From Salminus brasiliensis (Eukaryota > Chordata > Actinopteri > Characiformes > Bryconidae): a stretch of DNA of 64,000 nt. Location: the NCBI RefSeq assembly GCF_030463535.1, contig NC_132880.1, positions 26,310,487 to 26,374,486 of the forward strand, read 5' to 3'. Below are positions 24,123 to 37,178 of this stretch, piece after piece. A program made the position numbers and the translations under genes. Numbering within the stretch: position 1 is the first letter of the stretch; the number at the start of each line of letters is the position of its first letter. The notes beneath the pieces were generated by a model. That model was not told the origin of the DNA, did no database searches, and saw only the letters and a list, made by a program, of their open reading frames with translations.

Positions 24123-24679
24123 CCACATTTACACATTTACATTTACTGTGAACATATTTATTCATGCTTTCTCCAACACTATTACTAGCATGAATAAACA
24201 TGTTCACAGCAATGTTCACAGAATGGGTATTTGTCGCTTTGTCTCTCATTGTGTTGTGAGTCTTTTCACCATGTTTATCTCTTGGACTGGATAAAACAGT
24301 TGTATTCATCTAAATGTATGATTTCAATACAATATGATGTGTGCAATACTATAACTATACGATACAGCTATACAACTATACTTCCACTGAGCAATTTGAA
24401 ACAACTGGAGTAATTGTTTGCCTTTCTATGGCTTCCCTCACAAGTTTGAGGAATGGCCTTCTTTAGGCAGTGCCTGGTTGGTGTGGTTTTGATTTTTATT
24501 TTAGCAGCAACCTCTCGCACTAATTACTTTTTGCCTATATTTCTTTATATTGTATGTTCAACAAATTGTCTGTCAAAAGCTGTACAAACCTAGCATTCAA
24601 CGTACCATTCGCTGATCCCACAGTTGACGTTGTTATACTCATTGTTAGACATTGTTAGCCCAACAACGGCCTTGTCTCA

Positions 24680-25860
24680 GACCGGAGACACAGACAGCGA
24701 GCCAGCCTACTTCTCACAAATTTCAGGTCGCTGGAGAACACTTTGAACGAACTGAGACAATTAAACTGAGACCGATTGTGGCCAGCTCATTGTGCTCATT
24801 GTGCCAACCACACAGCTGACTATAAGAACAAAGTCTGCAACTCAGTATCCACAGACGCCTCATTTTCTGCTGAACTGAACACTAGCTATGCTGGCTTTGA
24901 GACAACTTCTCAAGTGCAGCTAACTACAGCAGTGGTGAAGAGAGCGGGTCTCAACTCGGACAGCGGATGGCCCAGATGGAATCCCAGGTAGAGTCCTAAA
25001 AGCATTGTCCAACCAGCTGGCTGCAACCTTTACGGACATCTTCAACATCTCCCTGACACAGTCTACCGGTCCTGCCTGCTTTAAAGCCACGATCATCATC
25101 CCAGTTCCAAAGAAACCCACCCTCTCTTGCCTGAACGACTACTGTCCCATCGCTCTCACACTCATTGTGATAAAGTGCTTTGAGATGCTGATCTTAGCTC
25201 ACATAAATGGCAGTCTTCCAATCACTCTGGACCCTCGTCAGTATGCCCACCGTGCTATAACAGAGCTATTGATGATGCATTTCCCTGGCAATGCACTCTG
25301 CACTCAACAACCTGAAGAGAACTAACACTTATGTCAGAAGGCTGTTTGTTGACTTCAGCTCTGCCTTTAAACTGTAGAGGGGAATTCCAAACTTAATTCC
25401 CTCAGAATAAGTTACAAACTCTGTAACTAGATCATGGACTTCCTTGCCGACAGAACAAGGTCTGTTAAAATGGGTGGCCACACCTCCCCCACCCTCACAC
25501 TCAGCACTAGATGCCCACAAGGCTGTGTTCTCTCACCCATGCTCTATAATCTGTACAACTACATTACAAAACACAGCTCCAACACCATCATCAAGTTTGC
25601 AATGACACAACAATAATCTGCAACTTCAACAAAGATTAGGGACCATACAGGGAGGAAGAAAAGCTTCTTGCAGAGTGGTGCACTGACAACAACTGATCCC
25701 TCAATGTCAGCTAAACCAAGGAGCTGAGCATGGAGAAGACAAAGGTGGAGAGAGTGAGCAGCTTCAAGAAAAGGTAAACTTTTATAATGACTCCCAAGGA
25801 GAGGCTGATTGTAGGCCAGCTGTGTCCTTCCTAGGTCATTGTCTTTCATTTATGTACACT
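24680..25860 (+). mobile_element. Defective L2/Rex1-like LINE reverse-transcriptase region
   Basis: Plus-strand frames carry reverse-transcriptase blocks in order: 'QLAATFTDIFNISLTQS' and 'CFKATIIIPVPKKP' (25005 onwards), 'LNDYCPIALT', 'IKCFEMLILAHI' and 'TLDPRQYAHR', then 'TYVRRLFVDFSSAF' (near 25330), then 'CPQGCVLSPMLYNLY' and 'SSNTIIKFAM' (25434-25616). The catalytic FADD box is eroded to FAMT. Stops and frameshifts break it at least twice, so it is inactive. The 5' and 3' limits are approximate. The assignment to the L2/Rex1 group is from recognised motif wording only. Confidence 0.8.
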
Positions 25861-26600
25861 TGGAGTTTCTAATGCACAGGAGCACAAGAGTTCAATTCTT
25901 ATGCAACCAGCATTTTTAGTCAGTAATTATCAGAGAGGATTAACATAAACTCAATGAGACTTTAAATAAATTAATTTTCAGAGTCAGTCTCTTTTATATA
26001 AAGTTTGATAGCACATCATCTCATCATATCATATATGATGAGGTAATTTTTAGTTCAGGTTGAATATTAAGATTAAGCTAGAATATTAAGTGAGTTGGGC
26101 AACACTTTGTAAATAAGTTTGAAACATTTTTTGGAGCAATATACTGTATATACCACACCTTTTTCATTTTTTTTATCAATTGTTTTCAAATAAAGTTATT
26201 AAAAACAATTATGCTAAATGTGAGGTTTCAATTGTATAGTAATAATTATATTTACCATGATGAGTTTTTCTTAGCAGGCCTTAGCAGGTCTTTCTATATA
26301 ACCTAATTACTGTAATAAAGGTAAACTACTGATTTGATTTAGATTTGGACATAAACACAAAATCCACTAAAATGTGTAATTCTGATAATTTGAAGCCAGT
26401 TGTGTGTTATGTGGACATAAATCAGTTCTCACAATATATAATTGTTCACTAATTTTGAGTTAAATTACTTTGTAGTGCCTAAACTAAGAATTTAAGTATT
26501 ATTCTGATAAAATATGTGCAGCTCCTTTCATTTCTTAATGATGAACCTTTTATTTCTTAATGATGAATTTAACTGAACTCCAGGGGATGCAAAAAAAGTT
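25861..26600. other. AT-rich intergenic DNA, nothing recognised
   Basis: No exon, repeat array or transposon protein fragment was recognised in this stretch. Confidence 0.4.
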
Positions 26601-26880
26601 TAAATTGAATCCATTATTAATGGAAGGAACTGTATATGTACACATATGTAAATCTGCCTAGAGCAGGCTGTCCTCTTTAACTGAGTGATCGTGCAAGAAG
26701 GGGACTAGTGAGAGAAGCCACCACAACACCTGAGTAACCAGTAACTAGCACCTAACTCTGTTGAATCAGGTCAGTCAATTTATATTGATTATGATTCCGT
26801 TTATAAAAGCAGCAAAAGGGGAAAGCATCCATTGGGGTGAATACTTTTATAGGGACTATATATGTAAGTAACCATAAGAC
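26600..26880 (+). mobile_element. Tc1-like element remnant, internally deleted
   Basis: Contains 'aaatctgcctagagcaggc' and 'gagtgatcgtgcaagaaggg', then 'ctagtgagagaagccaccac', the Tc1 segment usually encoding 'LPRAGRPSKLSDRARRxLVREA'. It ends with 'ggggtgaatacttttatagg', a Tc1 terminal-repeat-like sequence. The two parts lie about 140 bp apart, so most of the transposase is missing. Confidence 0.6.
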
Positions 26881-28000
26881 ATTTTAACCATAGAAATTCT
26901 TACAAACCCCTGACATTTATTACATATTTTTAATAAACCTAAACATATCAGGTAAACTGTACAAACCTGTACAAACAGTAATAGTCAATATAAAAGTCTC
27001 TCAAAATGGCTCAAATAAAATCTTACTAACTTACTTACTTACTAACATACTAACTTACTTTAAAAGTTATAACAGATTTAGTTTTCTTCATTTTTGCTGT
27101 TTTGGTGAAAGGTTTTGGTCCAACAACAACCCTATGTATGATGTAAGAAAATGCCATGCATTATAAAATACAACACATTGAGTCAGCTGTACAACTGTGT
27201 CAGACCTGCAGAACTTGCTTTCTCACTATCAGACTGAAGGTGGCAGCAGAGAGCTTTTCAGGGGAGAGACATCTTCAACTTCAATCTTCAATTCAACTTT
27301 CTTTTCCATTAGGGTTTCTGTTACATACAAGAATTACATATATGCCATATTGCCAGTTTGGCAAAATGCTACACTAAACATCCAAGTACACCCCTTGAAA
27401 TAAAGATTTGTTTCTTAGGGTACAAACAGTGTGGGTGTACCCTTAGAGGTATAACATGGTTGTTAGGGTTTAAGGTTAGGGATATCTGCACCTTTTCCCA
27501 GCTGAGCTGTCTATAGTAGAACTATAAAATAATAGTCTGGAGGCAGTCAGAATGCACAGGAGTCCCTCTCTAATGGTGCTTTCCCATTGAGAAGTACCAA
27601 TTCAAATCTGGAAATATCTTTACTTTGAAAAGAATATAAATAAAAGTACAAAAGGAAAGCTAAGCATAGAATATTCAAAAACTATCTTTTGAGCTGTTTA
27701 TCTAAGGATTTATTTTAATCTGATAAATACAATTAAATAATTTAAGGTGATCTAGAATTTACTCTGGGTAGTTAAATAATGGGCTCCCTCTTTAATGGTG
27801 CTTTTCCACTGGGAAGTGCTAATTTAGATCCAGTCTCAGATCTTTACTTTGGTATAGTACCCATGTCCCTTTATTTATTGCAAAACCATAGCCTTGAATG
27901 TATGAAGGATTTTGTAGCACTGTGAGCCTCCGTGCAGGGCAATACACTTTTTTTTACATTTGACATCCATCATTGTTCATCATTTAACTAAATTGCTTTT
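26881..28000. other. Intergenic DNA, nothing firm
   Basis: A twice-repeated phrase near 27565-27600 and 27785-27820 ('ctctaatggtgctttcccat', 'ctttaatggtgcttttccac', each followed by 'tgggaag'-like words) indicates a local or dispersed repeat. No coding exon is seen. Confidence 0.4.
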
Positions 28001-28009
28001 AACAGCTGA

Positions 28010-29265
28010 GGACTCAAGTCAAGTCAGGTGGCTTTTATTGTCATTTCAGCTCTGTACAAGTACACAGTGAAATGAAATTACGTTTTTTTCCAGAACAAGG
28101 GTGCAACAAAACGAGGACAAAACAATACAGCACAGGACAGACTGCAGAAAATACAACAAGTGCAAGACAGTACAATAAATACAATAAATACGTATTGTGT
28201 GTTAGGCGCATAGAAATTTTATATGTAGGTATTGATATTAAGGTGCATAGAAATTTAACATGCTGTGACATTATATGCAGACAGCATACAACGCACCTGA
28301 AACACAGCAGGTACTGAGACAGTAAAGTGTGGAACGTATAAATAAGATAAATAAGATGCAGACAGGTTAAAATGCTATGGGTTGTGGGGGTGGGGGAGGG
28401 GTTTAGTTCAGTCTCTGTTGTTTAAAAGTCTGACTGCTTGTGGGACAGAGCAATTGCAGAACCGTGCAGTGACAGCACGGATTTACCTGTACCTCCTGCT
28501 AGATGGCAGCAGTGAAAAAAGTCCATGTGAAGGATGAGTCATGTGGGGTCCTTCACAATGCTGATGGCCTTACGGGTGCAGCGTGTGGTGTGAATGTCTG
28601 TGACAGAGAGGAGAGAGACCCCTATGATCTTCTCAGCTGTCCTCACTATTCGCTGTAGGATCTCACGGCCTGCGGCATTGCAATTCCCAAACCAGGCGAT
28701 AATGCAGCTGCTCAGTCCCTCTGTAGAACATGGAGAGTATTGGAGGAGGAAGATGAGCTTTCCTCAGGAACCACGTGAGGTTCTCTGTGATGTGGACACA
28801 GAGGAACTTAGTGCTCTGGACGATTTCCACAGCCATTGATGTTCAGGGGGGCGTGGTCGCCTCACACTCTTCTGAAGTAAACAACCATCTCTTTAGTTTT
28901 GTCCACATTCAGAGACAAGCTCTTGGTACTGCACCAGTCTGTTAGCCGCCGCACCTCCTCTCTGTATGCTGTCTCGTTGTTCTTGGTGATGAGGCCTACT
29001 ACTGACGTATCATCTGCCAATTTCACGATGTGATTCGTGTTGTACTTCACAGCACAGTTGTGAGTCAGCAGAGTGAACAGCAGTGGGCTTAGCACACAGC
29101 CCTGGGGGGCACCGGTACTCAGTATGGTGGTACTGGAGATGTTGTTGCCTATATTGACTGATTATGGTCTATTAGTCAGGAAATCCAGGACCCAGTTACA
29201 GAGGGAGGTGTTCACGCCTAGTGTTGAAATGCTACGCCTAGGAATGATGGTGTTGAAATGTTTAG
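28010..29265 (-). mobile_element. L2/Rex1-like LINE, 3' half, defective
   Basis: Minus strand. Reverse-transcriptase blocks include 'TGAPQGCVLSPLLFTLLTHN' (about 29040-29120), 'HIVKLADDTSVVGLI' with the catalytic ADD at about 29009-29017, and 'LTDWCSTKSLSLNVDKTKEM' (about 28870-28940). The C-terminal part lies at about 28400-28860 in broken frames. The 3' end near 28020-28110 reads 'tttattgtcatttcagctct' and 'aagtacacagtgaaatgaaa' on the plus strand, typical of this group. The upstream reverse-transcriptase and endonuclease parts are missing. Confidence 0.8.
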
Positions 29266-32120
29266 TTACAGGTTATGTTTAAAAGAATAATGATGTTCTA
29301 CTCAGCTCTTATATAGTGCTCTAAAAGTAGTTTTTCTGTTCAGAACAAAGTAAAAGGAAAAAGTGTACAAAGTAAACAAAGTAAAAGTCTATTTAGTTTG
29401 TATTCCTCACTGTCAAATCAGAGAGCCCCCTGTGCTGAGACTACTACTCTACTCGCACAACACATGTTAGAATTATAAGAACAGTTCCTTTTTCTCCATT
29501 GACTGCTTGTTCTGTTTCATGGCATGTTGAGAAATGAGCTGGAAAATCTGTTTAAACACAACACCAGTATGTACAGTAAATATGCAGCAGGAGTGGCAGC
29601 TTTTTGACTCGACAGCTGACTTGCAATGACTGTGTTTACCTACCAATGTCACGTATATCACGTTGGTCTAGCCTATGGTTAATGATGAGTGGCCATACTG
29701 TGCAAAAAGAAAAGCTAAGCAAAGACAATTAAAAAATACAATTGTATTTCATCTGATGAATACTGTAGATGGCTAAAATAATTCTAGGTACCAGAATTTA
29801 CCTGGGTAGGTAAATAATGAGAGTTTCATAGAATTTATAGACACACTGTGCCTTTTCCTTCGCCAGTGCTGAAGCCGATATAGGTTTAAAAGATAATGCT
29901 TGCAGAGTGGCTTTTACTATCTCTTCTCTCCAACGTCCATTTCCTTAAGAACTGGACTAGCTCAGCTGACTACCAATCTAGAGCTAAGCACACATTAGAA
30001 GGGAAAGTGTTGCATGTGAGAGCCCAAATACACTCTCTTCAGCAAGCTTTTTTGCATACTGCTCCAAGAGGATACCTAGAGAACACCCTAAAAGGAAAAT
30101 CAGTTTTATTCCAACCCAAAATACTGGGCAACCAAAATCATCTTCTATTTATATATCAAAGAACAACTTAAAGTAAATGAATTCTATGGTACCGTAAATA
30201 AAATCAGACCATGCTGTTTCCATTTATTTCACAGTCTCAGAAGTGTTCATTTTAAATTCTTTACAGTCTCATTTTAATAACTACAGTCTTGTTCAAAGTC
30301 TGAGTGAGGTTGCCGTGTGACAAGTTTCTACAGAACTTGTGTTCAGCCACCTGTGCAGTGCACATCCACACCCACTTTATCAGCTTATCAGCTAACTACG
30401 TTGAACAGAGGACATCATGGCACCTGCGTTTTTTTTTTTTTATTCCAGCTGGATGCCGTGTCACAAACATGCAAGAACAAAAACAGATGGTTAAGCCCTC
30501 TGGCAGAGGACTATACAATCTAAACACTCTCAGAAAAAAAAGGACCAAACTGTGACTGGGGTGGTACCATTATTGATATGTCTTCATGTTGGGTAATCTA
30601 AGGTTACATTTACACAGCAAATAAAGTGGCCTAATCCCATTGGGCTGTTCACACTGTCTTTTTAATGCGACCCATATTCAACATTCAGCTGAACAGTTCA
30701 CGCTCATCATTTATGAGGTCTGTCACTCTGTCACTGCTGTCCACCATTTTCTCTTCTCTTCAGAGAAATGTCGAGTTGGATTGGCATAAAAGTCGTATGA
30801 ACTTGCATTGCCACATATCAGATATCAGATTTCAGTATGACATATGAAAGTGGCCCAGACTGGAAGAGAAAACGTCTAATTCAGTGTTTGTCATTCACAA
30901 GGCCACACAGATAACACATCCATTTCACATATGCTAAAAAAGATCTGCTATGTAAGTGTAGCCTAATTGTACTAGATTCCAGGTCTTTTAGATTGAATTG
31001 CCTTCATGTCCTGATTCCAGGTTTTATTTAATTTTTTATTTATTCTATGAAACAGTTGTGAAAAATAACAAACACTCATAGCAAAAAAAGGTTTTGTATA
31101 AAGCTGAACTGAGTTCTTTGACTTTTAATAGTGGGACACCCACACATTACATCTACAGGAGCTTTTATTACATTCATAGACCTTAATATGGAGTTGGTCC
31201 CCCCTGTTAAAAACTCTGCAGTTATTGAATCAGCAGAGCGTTGGACACTTTTATGCACTATGTGCTTCAACACTCTGTAACTTTGCGTGTTCTGACACTT
31301 AGAGTCTGAGTTGCTGTCGTTCCTAAACACGTCCAATTTTCAATTATACCACTAATATCTAGGAAGGAAACATTTTTGTGAACTACTTGTTGCAACGGTG
31401 GCATCCTATTACAAAACCACGCTGGAATTTAGGGAGCTAACAACCCATTATTTCACTAATGTGTGTAAAGGCAGACTGCATGGCTAGGTTCTTGATTTTA
31501 TAAATACATGGGTGGAATAAAGTCTTACCTTATCTTATATATGAAACTTAATGATTAATGATGTTAAACATTTTTCATAGTATCTTTAAAGACCCATAGA
31601 CAACAGGTTTTCTGACATATGGTAGAACCATTTAACCAGGCAAAGATCCATTTAAACATTCAAAGGTTTGTTTGAGTTGTTTGGAGTTCTATATAGATCT
31701 GTGGGCTTTACTAAATAACCCTTGAGAATGCTGTTGGACACATGCAGTATGCTTTTTTATATTGCCTTGTTTCGTTTATCATTTTCCTAATTTTAGAATA
31801 ACAGTGGAGGCATCAAAAATATTTAATAACACATATTGCTTTGTGCATTGATGAAAAAAATATTCTCGATTTTAGATTCTCTTTGCCCTGATGCAGCTTC
31901 AACACAATCTTGTGATTCCTTCCAACAGCTTGGCGAGGGGAACACCTTGAATGGTTTTTAACTGCTGAATACAGCATTTAACTATAAGTCTTTAGATTAA
32001 AATTCCTTGAATATTTTGAAAGATGTACATTCAGTGAAGTTGGTCCAGCATTTTAACTGATACTGTAGTGGCCTATTAATCAAGCAAGTCTGAGAAACAG
32101 ACGGCGGACAACAGTTTATC
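29266..32120. other. Gene-free intergenic DNA
   Basis: No keratin-like or other exon was recognised. The 30300-30570 stretch has several open frames sharing 'AFFFLFQLDAVSQTC'-like readings but no recognised family. It ends in 'aaaaaggaccaaactgtgac', part of a common fish repeat. A MITE-like 'ggtt' block lies near 31590-31740. Confidence 0.4.
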
Positions 32121-32130
32121 ATTTAACCTC

Positions 32131-32136
32131 TTTATT
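32131..32136 (-). terminator. AATAAA polyadenylation signal, keratin B
   Basis: TTTATT on the plus strand, about 80 bp past the stop codon at 32214-32216. A second overlapping-style copy lies at 32136-32141. Confidence 0.75.
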
Positions 32137-32213
32137 TTATTAAACTCTATGAGCACAGAAGATCGACTTCATAGGGCTTGAGGTCTTCATGTCATTTGGA
32201 GTTTACAGGATCC

Positions 32214-35083
32214 TCACTTGCTTGTTTTGGTATCACTAGATGTGGTGGAAGATGAACTGACCACCTTGCCATCCACCACCTCTTCTGTGACAATCACCAC
32301 CTTGCGAGTGGTTGACGTTGTGGAGCTGTAAGAGTAGAGAGAATTGTTGTGAAATGGTGCTGTAAACAAACATTTCCATTTGCAGAGACATCCTAAATGA
32401 CATCTAATAGGTCAATAAATGTAAATTTTGGCTTCTTTCAGACTTCATGAGTGATCATCAACATCATAAAATGTTGTGCAGGACTTTTAACTCTGACTTT
32501 TCATTGCTTTAAGTATCAAATCTGTCTTGGTGTACAGGCCCACATATTAATCATGGGAATCAGTTGTAATTGTAACTTGTTTGTTTCCACTTGTTTGTTA
32601 TAGATATCAACCCCAAATCAAAGGACATCTCGGTCATTGTGTGAAGTTTGTGTGAAGGTCTTACGTGCTAGTAGTGGTCTCTCCATCCAGAAGCCTTCTG
32701 TACTCTGCAATCTCCAGCTCCAGTCTGGTTTTGATGTCCAGCAGCATCTGGTACTCGCGACCCTGGCGCTCCAGATCAGCACGAAGCTGTGCCAGCTGTT
32801 CTTCTAGGCTGGTTACCTGCATCTGATAGTTTGCTAGCATTCTGGCGTAGCGGTTTTGAGTCTCGGCGAGGGTGCTCTCAAGGGATGCTTTCTATAGAGG
32901 AAAAGAGGAGGCGGAAGGTTTAACCTCACACAGTGACTTTCTGTTTCTCACAATTCTTCAACCATATTTTTAGAGGTGATAAAATAAGACAGTTAAACAC
33001 TTGATGATCCTCTTGATGTAAAATCATGGATGTTAAAGCTGCTGTTAGTAAATGTGCAACTGTGTGGGACAGCACTTACCATACTGAGCTGAGATTGGAG
33101 CTCAATTTCTAGACTCTGAAGTGTGCGCTTGACTTCCGTTACTTCAGATCTGGACGTCTGGAGGGTTTCTGTGCTGATGGCGACTTCTTTGTTGAGAGCA
33201 TCGCTCTGTTTAGAAACAAATTGTATAGTTACACACTCAAAATACTACACCATTGCATTCTAGGTTAATTTAAACGAGGCTGGTAAACATGTGATGTATT
33301 CCAAGGTGAATGTACCTTGTTCTGGAACCAGGCCTCAATGTCTTTGCGGTTCTTGGCGGCAACGGATTCGTAGTGTTCACGGATTCCAGCCAGGACAGCA
33401 GTGAGGTCTTCCTGTGGTGCGGCGTCCACCTCCACATTGACCTGACCACCCATCTGAGAGCGTGCTAGCAGGAGCTCCTGAAATAAGACCAAGACAAAAT
33501 GTTAGAGCCATTGACTGGAAAACCTTCTTGAACTTACACACCTCTGCATTCTAGGTTTCTGAGCAACTGGAATCCTGGAATCATGGACATGTCTAATGTA
33601 CCTCCTCATGGTTCTTCTTCAGATAGATCAGCTCATCTCGCAGCCCCTCAACCTGCATCTCCAGGTCAGACCTGGCCAACGTCAACTCGTCCAGAACCTT
33701 CCTCAGGCCAGCAATGTCAGCTTCCACAGACTGTCTCATAGCAAGCTCATTCTCATACCTAGACAGATAATTAGAAGGTTAGACGAAAGGTTGACATAAA
33801 CCTTGTGGTGTGTTTAATTGGTTATAACACTCTGAGATCATTCACTTACTTGACTCTGAAGTCATCTGCTGCCAGCTTGGCATTATCAATGCTGAGGTAG
33901 ATTCCACCGTTCACTGTGATGGCCTTCTGGATCTGCAAAATACAAAAAGAAAAAACTCATTGGTTAAACTCTAAACCTGTGGTTCCCAGCCCAGTTCTTG
34001 GGGAGATCAAGGTGGTCCATTATTGGGTTTACTCTAGCTCCCAGAACACCTAAACAAGATATCTGGTGCTAGATTGCTTGGTTTGGGTGTTGTGGGAGCT
34101 TGGATAGAGCACACTGGAGTGTCCCTAAGGAGCTGAGCTGAGTTGAATGGACACAAACCTTTCATAAAAGTTCCCAGCAGCATAAAAGCTATTGCTTGGA
34201 TTGTTGTATTCATAGCTTTTATTATGCCCATTTTCTGATGGCTTTCTGATGCCTCTATTGGAAGGGGGTATCAGGTAAAACCCTTTGAAGATGTTTTTGT
34301 TCTGTACAATGTGAATGCGAATGCACTGAACAATATGACAGGGTGTGGCCATGAGGGAAGGTATGCTTCTCTACACAGCTGCACAGCAAAAATGAAAAAG
34401 AAAGCCGCCAATGAGGTAATGCAATGAAATCTGTCTAGTTCTAATTCTCCCTTGGTGTATATTATGATTCATTCATCATCATAGTTTGGCTTCTCACCAT
34501 TTGACACTAAGTTTTTTGTAAATATTTCATTAGTAAGTGCCTTCTATGAGAAGTATATGCAGTAAATTAAAATAGGCAACGTAAGAATCAATAGACATTT
34601 AAAGCTTCTGGAGGTATTGAATCAACAATACCTTTCCCCTAAAGAACTGAGGAAAGTACGATAACAGTAAACTACATATACCTTGGCTTGGAGGTCGCTG
34701 ATGGTGACCTGGAAGGCAGAGTAGTCACGAGCCTTGGGGGAAGCCTTGCTCTCCAGGAACTGGCGGATCTTTAACTCCAGCTCAGCATTGGCCTTCTCCA
34801 GGGAGCGCACCTTCTCCAGGTAGGTGGCCAGGCGGTCATTGAGGTTCTGCATGGTGGCCTTCTCATTTGCAGACACATCTACGGCGTCGGCCAGGTTAAA
34901 GCTACCTGCGGCGGCACCGGCTGTGGAGATGCGAACCCCAGAGCCCCCAGCTCCACCATAGACGCTGCCAGTCCTCATGCTGCCCAGACGGGCTCCGCTG
35001 GAGGAAGAGAGCAGAGGGCTGGCCCTCATGGAACCAGTGGAAGAGACAAAGCTGCGGCTGGAGAAGTTGGAGAAGGTGGCCAT
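32214..35083 (-). CDS. Keratin B: type I keratin, 422 aa, 7 coding exons
   Basis: Type I keratin, cytoplasmic filament subunit requiring a type II partner. Minus-strand coding exons: 34682-35083, 33850-33932, 33602-33758, 33316-33477, 33080-33205, 32665-32891, 32214-32325. The total is 1269 bp, in frame, with GT-AG borders throughout. The head (1-72) is Ser-rich and short, with [14 protein letters not shown] at 40-53 but without the long glycine loops of A, C and D. The rod spans about 73-381, from [20 protein letters not shown] to EYRRLLDGE. The tail (382-422) contains [18 protein letters not shown] and ends KTSK. Exon 6 (227 bp) is uninterrupted and carries CAG|GTAACC at the site where keratin A has its extra intron. 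The simpler head makes it the most distinct member of the cluster. No specific symbol is given. Confidence 0.95.
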
Positions 35084-35156
35084 GGTGCTGCTGGAGATTC
35101 AGGTCCCTTCTGCTCAGGCTGGAGGGCTGTGAGTGCAGAACGGAGGGAAGCTGGTC

Positions 35157-35164
35157 CCTTTAAC
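35157..35164 (-). promoter_or_regulatory. Degenerate TATA-like box, keratin B
   Basis: GTTAAAGG on the minus strand at about the same distance from the ATG (about 75 bp) as the clear TATA boxes of A, C and D. The match is weak (TTAAA), so it may be a divergent core promoter. Confidence 0.45.
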
Positions 35165-35254
35165 CCCGCAGGGGAGGATCCAGAAGGGGGGTCGAGGGGA
35201 ATGTTCCACCCCTTAGGCAAATTCCGCTAAACCAGACAAACCTGTAATGAAGAA

Positions 35255-35340
35255 AACGATCCAGCAGGGACTTGACAGGCAATGAGTGGAATTTGTGACT
35301 TGTTGATGTTAAAACAGGATTAAAGTTGCAAAACTCTTTA
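35255..35340. repeat. Short direct repeat, copy 1 (partner at about 36607-36690)
   Basis: 'gatccagcagggacttgaca' plus the following 'ggcaatgagtggaatttgtg' recur as 'gatcaagcaggggcttgaca' plus 'tgcagtcagtggaatctata' about 1.35 kb away. Both are upstream of keratin B in the same orientation. Confidence 0.65.
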
Positions 35341-36149
35341 CCTGCCTCGCTTGACTTAAAATACTTAATCTATGTCACATTTTCACTGTAATAATTAAAA
35401 AATTTACAAGCAATAGGTAAAATTTGCACATCCTGTGATATATACATTTGAAATGTATTCTAGAATAAGTTATTAAAAATACAGAAATTAATTGTTACAT
35501 ACTGCAAAACAATGAGCTCTTTTGCAAGTGAAATCCATTGAAGTCTGTCTTAATATGTCATGTTTTTCATATTGGTGACTGTTGTGAGAACGCTGTAACA
35601 TCGTTGGAACTATTTTTAGACACCTTTAGTTGTTTAAAGTCATTTGTCAACTGAATGTGTTTTATTTCATTGTCACGTTTTGCTTATTGTAAAACACCTA
35701 CCGGCAAACTATGGCTACAAGCTAATTGAACTGTCTTTTTAGTAGTGGAAATCTACAGGAAGTGGGATGGGCACTTCCTGTTTATAATTTCTAATGTTTT
35801 ATTGATTGAAGTTGAATTTTCCAGTATAGTGAATTCAGAAAATAAGTACTTGACAATATATTGGTTGCCTAAATTATATTTAAATAATTTTTCCTGAACA
35901 GACAAGGGCCACTGGGGTTTAAAAAATTTTTAAAAGCTAAGAAGCTTTGACCACCATAGCATATACAGTATTAGTCATCAATGTATTTAGGCCATGATAC
36001 ATATAAATATGCTTATGTGTAACATCCCTTCTCCCCATATGTCTTATTATACATTATTTAATACTGCCTTAATACTGACATTCAAGGCATTCAGCACCAC
36101 TACTATACGAGTATTCTGCCCAATGCTGGTGATTATCTCACTGTTGAAT

Positions 36150-37178
36150 TAGGAACTAAATGCTCATGGCTAACATTGAACGTAGGAGAAATCACCCACC
36201 AATATACTTAAGTAGAACTAAAAGTGTTAGCATCAGTAAAAAAAAAAACATTGGGATGACACAAACCCATTGGAATCCTACTGAAGTATATATGGATATG
36301 AATAGAACATATTAAGGAGCTCTGCTTTTACTCAACTGTAACATGACATTAGTCTAGAAATATGTTGAATAATCATAACATAGGTTTGCAACAGTTTTTT
36401 TGTAAGAAATACTACACATGTTGACTACATGTTTTTTCACCTGTTAAGTCTCTAGTAAAATGTTCTTTACATACCCTTGCTTGAATTGATCATTACTAAT
36501 ATATTAATAACATTTCTAGAAATACCCTTGCATAAAACACATTATCATCAATGGAACCAGTCAAAGTCTTTACATATACTTACTCAAAGAAGAGTTTAAA
36601 CATGAATAAAGACAGTGATCAAGCAGGGGCTTGACATGCAGTCAGTGGAATCTATAACTTGAAGATGTTGAAAGACTGTGTTGGTGGACAAACAGCTAAA
36701 GGAGCCTCAGGCTGTTCCTTTTGGCACCTGCATTCAGGCATGGACTTGTAAACCCCCAGCATTGTCTATGGGATTTGCACATTCTTCATACACCATTAAA
36801 TGTATCTGGAAATGGTAGAATCATGGATTAGAGTTGTATAAACATTTAGCTGCGTAATGATGATGCAAAACCCCAAACAAATGGCAATAAATATTAGTAA
36901 TGACCGGTTTAAGCAAGGGTATCTGTAGAACATTTAACTAGAGAACAAAAACAGGTGAAAGCATCTTAGATGTAGTCAACCTGTGTAGTATTTCTTATAA
37001 AAAAATGTAGCAAACATATGTTATGATTATTTAACAAATTTCAGGATTAACTAGTTCCATTTAGTCAGCATTCCAATGGGTTTGTGCCTTCCCATTTTTT
37101 CCCAATGCTAACACTTTTACTTCTTCTCAGGTATATTGGTAGGCGAGTTCAATTTTAGACATAAACATTAAGTTCCTA
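36150..37178. repeat. Long imperfect inverted repeat with spacer
   Basis: The left arm (about 36150-36510) and right arm (about 36886-37178) are imperfect reverse complements. Matched words include 'aataatcataacata', 'taagaaatactacaca', 'gttgactacat', 'acccttgctt', 'cattactaatat', 'cacaaacccattggaat' and 'ccaatatac', in the same order on opposite strands. The spacer (about 375 bp) holds a copy of the 35255 sequence. This could be a fold-back or MITE element or an inverted duplication. No coding capacity was recognised. Confidence 0.75.

Noticed and set aside
25005-25325. Host gene for a reverse-transcriptase-like protein
   Set aside because: Broken frames and the eroded catalytic box downstream mark it as a dead LINE.
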